This document shows positions 1 to 5,285 of a stretch of DNA of 6,614 nt, in pieces. This stretch comes from Sandaracinaceae bacterium. Its GTDB lineage: Bacteria > Myxococcota_A > Polyangia > Polyangiales > Houyiibacteriaceae. The position numbers and the translations under genes were made by a program. The DNA lies in contig JAAZAH010000031.1 of NCBI GenBank assembly GCA_012514415.1, positions 1 to 6,614 on the forward strand. Direction: 5' to 3'. The notes beneath the pieces are model-generated. The model ran no database searches. It saw only the letters and a program-made list of their open reading frames with translations, and was not told the origin of the DNA. Position 1 is the first letter of the stretch, and each line of letters opens with the position of its first letter.

Positions 1-1
1 C

Positions 2-520
2 ATCCGCTGTCTCGAGGCCGATGCGCTTGTCGCGTTTGCATCGGGCGTCGGTGTTTTTGTGCGGACGGCAGATTGTGTTCCGCTCCTGATCGCCGATCCA
101 GCGAGCGGCGCCGCGCTCGCCGTGCATGCGGGCTGGAGGGGAGCCGTTGCCGATATCGTCGGTCAAACCCTCGCGGTATTCTTGAGCGCGACTGGGGCGA
201 GCGCCGCCTCGCTTCTCGCGGCCATCGGGCCCCATATCGGTCCCAAGGCTTTCGAGGTCGGCACCGAAGTGGCGGAAGCCTTTCAGAAGGCCACCCCGGA
301 GGGCTCTCCACCGTTTTTGAGGGCGCGCGGAGCGCGCTACCTCGCGGATCTTGGCGGCCTCGTTCGTGCGCAGCTTCTTCGAGCCGGGCTCGCCGAAGGC
401 CATATCGATCTCCTCGATCACTGCACCTACGAAGACGCCGCGCGCTTCTTTTCGTATCGTCGGGATGGCGGCCGAACCGGACGTCAGCTCTCCGGTATCG
501 TCGCAAGAGAGCCGCGATGA
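2..520 (+). CDS. pgeF: Peptidoglycan editing factor PgeF / YfiH laccase-domain protein, 5'-truncated
   Basis: This is the C-terminal 172 residues of a PgeF (YfiH, laccase-domain, DUF152) protein. The family is usually about 240-270 residues, so roughly 70-90 N-terminal residues lie before the window. The frame is open from base 2, so the GTG at 59 is internal and is not the start. Visible family motifs, numbered in the fragment, are TADCVP with Cys25, VHAGWRG with His42, GPHIGPKAFEVG, and a C-terminal block with HCTYEDAARFFSYRRDGG followed by TGRQLSGI. Cys25 and His42 correspond to the family's zinc-binding Cys and second His; the first His is in the missing part. Family members have been reported as cytoplasmic purine nucleoside phosphorylase/deaminase enzymes, and E. 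coli PgeF prevents mis-incorporation of amino acids into peptidoglycan precursors. Which activity matters here cannot be read from sequence. The gene ends 134 bases before accD. Confidence 0.93.
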   Translation: MRCLEADALVAFASGVGVFVRTADCVPLLIADPASGAALAVHAGWRGAVADIVGQTLAVFLSATGASAASLLAAIGPHIGPKAFEVGTEVAEAFQKATPEGSPPFLRARGARYLADLGGLVRAQLLRAGLAEGHIDLLDHCTYEDAARFFSYRRDGGRTGRQLSGIVAREPR

Positions 521-565
521 GGCGAGCTGGGCAAGGCGCTGGGATTCGGAGCGTGTATGCGAGTG

Positions 566-594
566 TGCACATGTGGGCGAGCTCCGCCCGTGCA
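566..594 (+). promoter_or_regulatory. Bulged hairpin in the pgeF-accD intergenic leader
   Basis: TGCAC (566-570) pairs with GTGCA (590-594), and GGGCG (575-579) pairs with CGCCC (585-589). This gives ten Watson-Crick pairs around a five-base loop (AGCTC), with a four-base bulge (ATGT) on the 5' side. No T-run follows, so it is not a classical intrinsic terminator. It could be a weak pgeF terminator, an mRNA structure in the accD leader, or chance in GC-rich DNA. The pairing is seen directly; any function is inference. Confidence 0.35.
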
Positions 595-621
595 ACGCGC
601 CGAGAGTGCTGCTAGAAGATG

Positions 622-638
622 GCGTCGCGCCGAGACGC
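622..638 (+). other. Small hairpin just upstream of the accD ribosome binding site
   Basis: GCGTC (622-626) pairs with GACGC (634-638) around a seven-base loop. It ends six bases before the accD Shine-Dalgarno sequence. Five pairs can easily arise by chance at this GC content. It is listed because it is the second stem in the only long gap of the window and lies where it could affect ribosome access to accD. Confidence 0.2.
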
Positions 639-644
639 GCTGCC

Positions 645-650
645 AGGAGG
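645..650 (+). promoter_or_regulatory. Shine-Dalgarno site that sets the accD start
   Basis: AGGAGG is a perfect match to the core anti-SD complement and lies four bases before the ATG at 655. This spacing is a little short. The in-frame ATG at 664 would have 13 bases, which is too long, and the ATG at 619 lies upstream of the site. The site therefore favours 655. Confidence 0.75.
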
Positions 651-654
651 GTGC

Positions 655-1497
655 ATGGGCTGGATGGCGAAGAAAAAAATCACGCAGACCGATGGCGAAA
701 AACGAACCCTCGCAGAAGGGCTCTTTCGCCGCTGCGATGGCTGCGGCGTGACGCTCGAGACCGAGGATTTTACCGGGAATTTTGAGGTCTGTCCCGCCTG
801 CTCCCATCACTATCCGCTCGCGGCGCAGCGCTGGGTCGAGCTCCTTGTCGATCCGGGAACATTCATCGAATACGACGCGCAGCTCCGCGCTTCCGATCCC
901 TTGGGCTTTATCGATCAAAAGCCCTATCCCGAGCGCGTCGCTCAGGCCATCCGCAAAAGCGGCGCCAACGATGCGTTGCTCTCGGGCGAAGGGAAACTCG
1001 AAGGAAGGCCTATCGAACTCGTCGTCTTTCGTTTTGAGTTTCTCGGCGGATCGATGGGATCGGTGGTCGGTGAAAAACTCGCGCGGGCCATTGAGCGCGC
1101 TGCCGAATCCAAGCGTCCGCTCATCATTCTTTCGGCCTCGGGGGGCGCCCGGATGCAAGAGGGCACCCTCTCGCTCATGCAAATGGCCAAGAGCGTGAGC
1201 GCCATCCGCCTCCTCCGCGAAGCGCGCGTTCCGTTCATCTCGTATTTGCGCAATCCGACGACGGGGGGCGTCTCCGCAAGTTTTGCTTTCCTCGGCGATG
1301 TGAACTTCGCCGAGCCGGGCGCGCTCATCGGATTTGCGGGGCCGCGCGTCATCGAGCAGACCATCCGGCAGAAACTCCCCGAAGGCTTTCAGCGAGCGGA
1401 GTTTTTGCTGGAACACGGCATGCTCGACGCGATCGTCCCAAGGCTTGAGCTCCGCGGACGCATCGCGCAGACGCTCCGCCATTTCTTGGATGAATGA
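655..1497 (+). CDS. accD: Acetyl-CoA carboxylase carboxyltransferase subunit beta
   Basis: AccD is the beta subunit of the cytoplasmic acetyl-CoA carboxylase carboxyltransferase. With AccA it moves the carboxyl group from biotin on AccB to acetyl-CoA, making malonyl-CoA for fatty-acid synthesis. The 280-residue product is near the usual length (about 280-305). An N-terminal MGWMAKKKI start resembles the family's short basic leader. A four-cysteine zinc ribbon follows (Cys27, Cys30, Cys46, Cys49), then the crotonase-fold carboxyltransferase domain with SASGGARMQEG (GG at 163-164), a PTTGGVSASFA block, and the EPGALIGFAGPRVIEQTI and LPEGFQRAEFLLEHG signatures near the C-terminus. The start at 655 fits both the SD site and the family N-terminus. 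One small oddity is RNPTTGG where many family members have TDPTTGG. The gene overlaps folC by four bases; accD-folC adjacency is common in proteobacteria. No accA is in the window. Confidence 0.97.
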   Translation: MGWMAKKKITQTDGEKRTLAEGLFRRCDGCGVTLETEDFTGNFEVCPACSHHYPLAAQRWVELLVDPGTFIEYDAQLRASDPLGFIDQKPYPERVAQAIRKSGANDALLSGEGKLEGRPIELVVFRFEFLGGSMGSVVGEKLARAIERAAESKRPLIILSASGGARMQEGTLSLMQMAKSVSAIRLLREARVPFISYLRNPTTGGVSASFAFLGDVNFAEPGALIGFAGPRVIEQTIRQKLPEGFQRAEFLLEHGMLDAIVPRLELRGRIAQTLRHFLDE

Positions 1498-2705
1498 GCA
1501 CGCGCTACCAAGAGCTTCTTAGAAGCCTCTACGCCTTCGAAGAGCGAGGGATGAGGCTCGGCCTTGACGGGATTCGCGAGGCGCTCGCGTCGCGCGGCAA
1601 CCCGGAGCGGGCGTTCCCTTCGATCGCCATCGGAGGGAGCAATGGCAAGGGGACGAGCGTTGCGCTGATCGAGCGTGTCCTTAGAGAAGCAGGCTACCGA
1701 ACCGGACTTTTTACTTCGCCGCATCTTCATCGATTCACTGAGCGCGTCCGCATCGATGGCGAGCCGCTGGGTGATGAAGCCGCCAGCGCGCTCATCGAGA
1801 GTGTGCTTCAGGACGAAGCGCTTGGTGAGCTCAGCTTTTTCGAGGCCGTGACGCTGATTGCTTTCGAGGCGTTTCGCGAAGCGCAGGTGGACCTTGCGAT
1901 CCTCGAAGTGGGCCTTGGCGGACGCCTCGATACGACGAATGTCGTCGAGCCCATCTTTTCGGGCGTTACCAACATCGCTCTCGAGCATACCGCGATCCTT
2001 GGCGATACGATCGAGGCGATCGCGAACGAGAAAGCCGGAATTTTTCGGAGCGGAAAGCCAGCGCTCATCGGCGATACGGGCAAGGGGAGGACGATCCTCG
2101 CTCATCTCGCGCGTGCGATCGGCGCCGAGCCGATCTTCCCCGAAGCGGAGCCCCCTCCGACAGCGCTTCTCGGCCCCCACGCGCGCACGAACGCGCGTTT
2201 CGCCTTCGCCGCGATCGAACTCCTGAGGCGTGCAGGCTTTGAGATCTCGGACGAGGCGATCGCCAAGGGCTTTCGAATGGCGCGGTGGCCGGGGCGATTC
2301 GAGCTCGTCTCGGGGAGTCCGGAGTTTCTCTTCGACGCGGGACACAACCCCGCGGCATGTGAGGCGCTCGCTGAAGCGCTCCGCTCGCTCCCCCCCAAGG
2401 AAAAGGCTGTGCTCGTCTTCGGCGCCATGCGCGATAAAGACCATCGATCGATGCTCTCGGCTTTTGACGGCCTCGGTCTCGAGCGCGTCTATTTTCGGCC
2501 CTCCGTCGCTCGCGCGGAAGATCCCTCGGTCTTCTCGGCCTTCCGTGAAGGCGTGATCGCAAAAGATGCGGCGGAGGCCTATGAACGGGCCCTTCAGCTT
2601 TCGGGCCCTGCGGGACGCATCATCGCTTGCGGTTCCATCTTCGTAATGGCCGAGATCCGGCGACGTGCGCTCGGGATCGAATCCGACCCTCCGATCGCGA
2701 TGTAA
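1494..2705 (+). CDS. folC: Dihydrofolate synthase / folylpolyglutamate synthase
   Basis: FolC is a cytoplasmic Mur-ligase-like enzyme that adds glutamate to dihydropteroate and/or extends folate polyglutamate tails, using ATP. The 403-residue product is slightly short of the 420-440 often seen. Motifs in order: a P-loop GGSNGKGTS (47-55), FTSPHL (73-78) followed by FTERVRIDG, the metal-binding region LEVGLGGRLDTTN (Glu138, GLGGRLDTTN at 140-149), EHTAILG (164-170) with NEKAGIFR downstream, and the C-terminal-domain signature DAGHNP (281-286). The P-loop reads GGSNGKG where AGTNGKG is more usual. Whether it has both synthase activities or one cannot be decided from these motifs. The ATG overlaps the accD stop (ATGA, 1494-1497) and has only a weak SD (GGA), so translation is probably coupled to accD. 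The alternative ATG at 1551 would cut off conserved N-terminal residues. Confidence 0.95.
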   Translation: MSTRYQELLRSLYAFEERGMRLGLDGIREALASRGNPERAFPSIAIGGSNGKGTSVALIERVLREAGYRTGLFTSPHLHRFTERVRIDGEPLGDEAASALIESVLQDEALGELSFFEAVTLIAFEAFREAQVDLAILEVGLGGRLDTTNVVEPIFSGVTNIALEHTAILGDTIEAIANEKAGIFRSGKPALIGDTGKGRTILAHLARAIGAEPIFPEAEPPPTALLGPHARTNARFAFAAIELLRRAGFEISDEAIAKGFRMARWPGRFELVSGSPEFLFDAGHNPAACEALAEALRSLPPKEKAVLVFGAMRDKDHRSMLSAFDGLGLERVYFRPSVARAEDPSVFSAFREGVIAKDAAEAYERALQLSGPAGRIIACGSIFVMAEIRRRALGIESDPPIAM

Positions 2706-2750
2706 GGGGTGAAAGACGGCAGATCCCAAAAGCCGTGATATGAAGTCTTT

Positions 2751-3779
2751 ATGAGTGTCTTTATCGATGCGTGTTGGGGTAAGCCCACTCCCCATACTCC
2801 GGTCTGGCTCATGCGGCAGGCGGGGCGTTATCAGCCTGAATATCGCGCCATCCGGGAAAAAATGAGCTTTCTTGAGCTCTGCAAATCCCCAGAGACCGCC
2901 GCTGAGGTGACCGTGCTCGCCGCCGAGCAGCTCAGTACGGACGCCGGAATCATCTTCGCGGACATCCTCCTCATCCTTGAGCCGCTACGGATTGGATTTT
3001 CGTTCGAAAAGGGCGATGGGCCCAAGATCCACAACCCCCTTCGGACGAAAGAACAGATCGAAGCGGTCGCCGAATCCATCGATGTCGAGGAAAGCCTCGG
3101 CTACGTCCTTGAGGCGATCAAGCAAACGAAAAAATCGCTGAAAGTTCCCCTGATCGGCTTCTCGGGCGCGCCCTTTACGCTGGCGAGCTACGCGATCGAG
3201 GGTGGTGGCTCGAAGAACTACCACGCGACGAAGACGTTGATGTACGGCGATCCGGGCCTTTTCCGTGAGCTCATGGAGCGATTTACGACCTCGATCATCG
3301 ATTATTTGAATGCGCAGGTCGCCGCTGGAGCCGACGCGCTCCAAATCTTCGATAGCTGGATTGGATGTCTCTCGGAGTCCGACTATCGCAAGCACGTCTC
3401 CCCGCACATGAAGCGGATCTTTGACTCGATCGATCGAAGCGTGCCTTCCATCCATTTCGGGACCGGGAATCCGGCGCTTTATCCCGCGATGAAAGAGGCG
3501 GGCGGCGACGTGATTGGCGTTGATTTTCGCGCCGACCTCGCGAAAACCTGGGATGAGACCGGGGCGAAGGCGATCATGGGCAATATCGATCCGGTCTATA
3601 TTTTGGCCGAGCCGCCTGCGCTCGAGAATGAAGTCCGGCGCATCCTCGAATCCGTGGGGAACCGTCCCGGACATATCTTCAACCTTGGCCATGGCATCAT
3701 GCCCGAGGCCTCGCCCGCGCGGGCCAGAGCGCTCGTCGAGACGGTCCATAAGGTGAGTCGCGAGCTGCGCAGTCGATAG
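2751..3779 (+). CDS. hemE: Uroporphyrinogen III decarboxylase
   Basis: HemE removes four carboxyl groups from the acetate side chains of uroporphyrinogen III to give coproporphyrinogen III, a cytoplasmic step of haem synthesis that needs no cofactor. The 342-residue length is normal for the family. [16 protein letters not shown] (17-32) is the N-terminal signature, with Arg22 and Arg26 in the substrate pocket. FADIL carries the catalytic Asp71. [17 protein letters not shown] is the second signature and contains Tyr147. [20 protein letters not shown] and FNLGHGI (His314) complete the active-site barrel. An in-frame TGA at 2736-2738 excludes an earlier start. Only a weak SD-like GAAG (2742-2745) precedes the ATG, although a stronger TAAGGGGTGA overlaps the folC stop too far upstream to serve it. 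It follows folC by 45 bases and precedes hemY, another haem gene, by 60. Confidence 0.97.
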   Translation: MSVFIDACWGKPTPHTPVWLMRQAGRYQPEYRAIREKMSFLELCKSPETAAEVTVLAAEQLSTDAGIIFADILLILEPLRIGFSFEKGDGPKIHNPLRTKEQIEAVAESIDVEESLGYVLEAIKQTKKSLKVPLIGFSGAPFTLASYAIEGGGSKNYHATKTLMYGDPGLFRELMERFTTSIIDYLNAQVAAGADALQIFDSWIGCLSESDYRKHVSPHMKRIFDSIDRSVPSIHFGTGNPALYPAMKEAGGDVIGVDFRADLAKTWDETGAKAIMGNIDPVYILAEPPALENEVRRILESVGNRPGHIFNLGHGIMPEASPARARALVETVHKVSRELRSR

Positions 3780-3828
3780 GGCTCGTGCCGCGCGCGGCGC
3801 TCCATCGCTCTGGGGATTGAAGGCGAAT

Positions 3829-3835
3829 GAGGTGA
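3829..3835 (+). promoter_or_regulatory. Strong Shine-Dalgarno site of hemY
   Basis: GAGGTGA (extending to GAGGTGAT) matches the complement of the 16S rRNA 3' end beyond the core. Its GAGG core ends seven bases before the ATG at 3840, which is near-ideal spacing. It is clearly stronger than the sites of hemE and folC and fixes the hemY start. Confidence 0.8.
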
Positions 3836-3839
3836 TGAA

Positions 3840-5237
3840 ATGCACCGAAAAGTGATCGTCATCGGCGGGGGGCCCGCCGGACTCGCCGCGACCCACCGCC
3901 TGATGGAGCTCGCTCCGGAGCTTGAGGTCGAGCTCTATGAGGCATCGGATCGCCTCGGCGGACTCCTCCAAACGACGGTCGAGGACGGCTTCGTGATCGA
4001 ACGCGGTCCCGAAGCGTTTCTTCGCGATAAACCGGCGGCGCTCGAGCTCGCCTCCCGCCTCGGTCTGCTTTCGCGCATCATTGGTACGGAAGAGGCTCGC
4101 TCCGGGGCGCTCATCGCCGTCCGTGGCGAGCTTCGCCCCATTCCCCGCGGCTTTTCCCTCATCGCCCCCGCCGATCCGACCGCGCTTTTCGAGTCGAGGA
4201 TCCTCTCAAAGGCGGCCGCAGCGCGGGTCTTGATGGAACGCCTTGCGCTCCCGCTCGCTGCCGAGGATGTCAGCGTCGGTGAGCTTGTGCGCTCGCGGCT
4301 CGGTGAGGAGCTCCTCGACCGTCTCGCTCAGCCGATCGTTTCCGGCATTTACGGCGGAGACGCCTATCGGATCAGCGTCCGCGCGTCCATCCCGCGCTTT
4401 TACGAGCTCGCGAAAACCGGGAGTCTGATCCACGGCCTCCAGCGCACCGCGCAGTCCGCGGACGCGGACGCGAAAGGCGCCCGTTATTCGCTCTTCATGA
4501 GTTTCGACGAGGGCATGGAGGTTCTGCCCAAGGCGCTCGCCTCGCGCATTGGCGAGCGGGCAACGCTTGGACGCAAGGTCGAGGCGATCGAACGGCACGG
4601 CCGCTCGTTCGCGATCTCTGTCGGTGGCAGCGAGAGGAGGCTCGCAGATGCCGTCATCCTCGCGATCCCCGGCGCTCGCGCCGCTCGACTTCTACAGCCC
4701 CTCGATCGAATCGCCGCTTCACAGCTTGCTGCCGTCGAGCACGGGAGCGCGGCCGCCGTCACGCTGATCTTTCGAAAAGATCGCATCCCTGAGCTCGGTC
4801 GTTTTGGTTTTGTGGTTCCCGCCATCGAGGGGCGCCCCATCCTCGCCGCGACCTATTCGAGCGCCAAATGGAAACACCGCGCGCCTGAGGGTTATGAGAT
4901 TGTCCGCGCGTTTTTGGGAGGACCGCGCTTTTCGCGTCTCCACGAGCTGGACGATGCCTCGCTCATCACCATCGCGCGGCGTGAGATCCGAGAGCTTGCA
5001 AAGATCGACGTCGCGCCCGAGCGTACCTACGTCGATCGTTATCCTTGTTCGATGCCGCGTTATGCGCCTTTTCATCTTCGCCGCGTTGCCGCCATCAAGG
5101 CGCGGCTTCGAGAGCTCCCGGGGCTTTATGTCGTCGGGACAGCGCTCGATGGGGTGGGCGTTCCGGACGCCATCCGCCGGGGTGAAGAAGCTGCATTTTC
5201 CGTCCTCACCACCCTACTTCCAGACCGCTTTAGCTGA
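3840..5237 (+). CDS. hemY: Oxygen-dependent protoporphyrinogen oxidase (HemY type)
   Basis: This FAD-dependent oxidase removes six electrons from protoporphyrinogen IX to make protoporphyrin IX, using O2 and releasing hydrogen peroxide; it is usually membrane-associated. The 465-residue product matches the family (the Myxococcus enzyme is about 470). An N-terminal Rossmann motif VIVIGGGPAGL (GGGPAGL at 9-15) and LYEASDRLGG (Glu34, binding the ribose of FAD) are present. ERGPEAFL, QPIVSGIYGGDAYRIS (from 164) and the C-terminal FAD motif GTALDGVGVPDAI (from 433) follow. The last motif has GTAL where many relatives have GNYL. Homologues in Gram-positive bacteria act on coproporphyrinogen III instead; I favour protoporphyrinogen because of the myxobacterial resemblance, but the sequence alone does not prove it. 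Some databases label this family HemG. Placement after hemE supports the haem assignment. Confidence 0.93.
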   Translation: MHRKVIVIGGGPAGLAATHRLMELAPELEVELYEASDRLGGLLQTTVEDGFVIERGPEAFLRDKPAALELASRLGLLSRIIGTEEARSGALIAVRGELRPIPRGFSLIAPADPTALFESRILSKAAAARVLMERLALPLAAEDVSVGELVRSRLGEELLDRLAQPIVSGIYGGDAYRISVRASIPRFYELAKTGSLIHGLQRTAQSADADAKGARYSLFMSFDEGMEVLPKALASRIGERATLGRKVEAIERHGRSFAISVGGSERRLADAVILAIPGARAARLLQPLDRIAASQLAAVEHGSAAAVTLIFRKDRIPELGRFGFVVPAIEGRPILAATYSSAKWKHRAPEGYEIVRAFLGGPRFSRLHELDDASLITIARREIRELAKIDVAPERTYVDRYPCSMPRYAPFHLRRVAAIKARLRELPGLYVVGTALDGVGVPDAIRRGEEAAFSVLTTLLPDRFS

Positions 5238-5285
5238 TATGACGAGCGCTCGAGCGGCGTGTGATGCCGCGGAGATGTCTCGCCC

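Noticed and set aside
619..654. An upstream ATG in frame with accD, adding 12 residues
   Set aside because: It lies before the strong AGGAGG site, has no SD of its own, and the extra residues do not match the family N-terminus.
484..1482. A 332-codon minus-strand open frame across accD
   Set aside because: It is a shadow of accD: no family resemblance, composition typical of antisense GC-rich DNA.
1389..2795. A 468-codon open frame on the minus strand across folC
   Set aside because: It lies opposite folC, which has all its family motifs; the protein is charged and low in recognisable motifs. Long antisense frames are common in GC-rich genes.
3787..3798. GCCGCGCGCGGC palindrome in the hemE-hemY gap, considered as a terminator
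   Set aside because: It is a gapless palindrome that can fold only as a short stem after loop formation, with no T-run following. Alternating GC of this length is expected by chance here.
2985..3971. A 328-codon minus-strand open frame across hemE and the start of hemY
   Set aside because: It spans two genes with intact motifs on the other strand and shows no recognisable domain.
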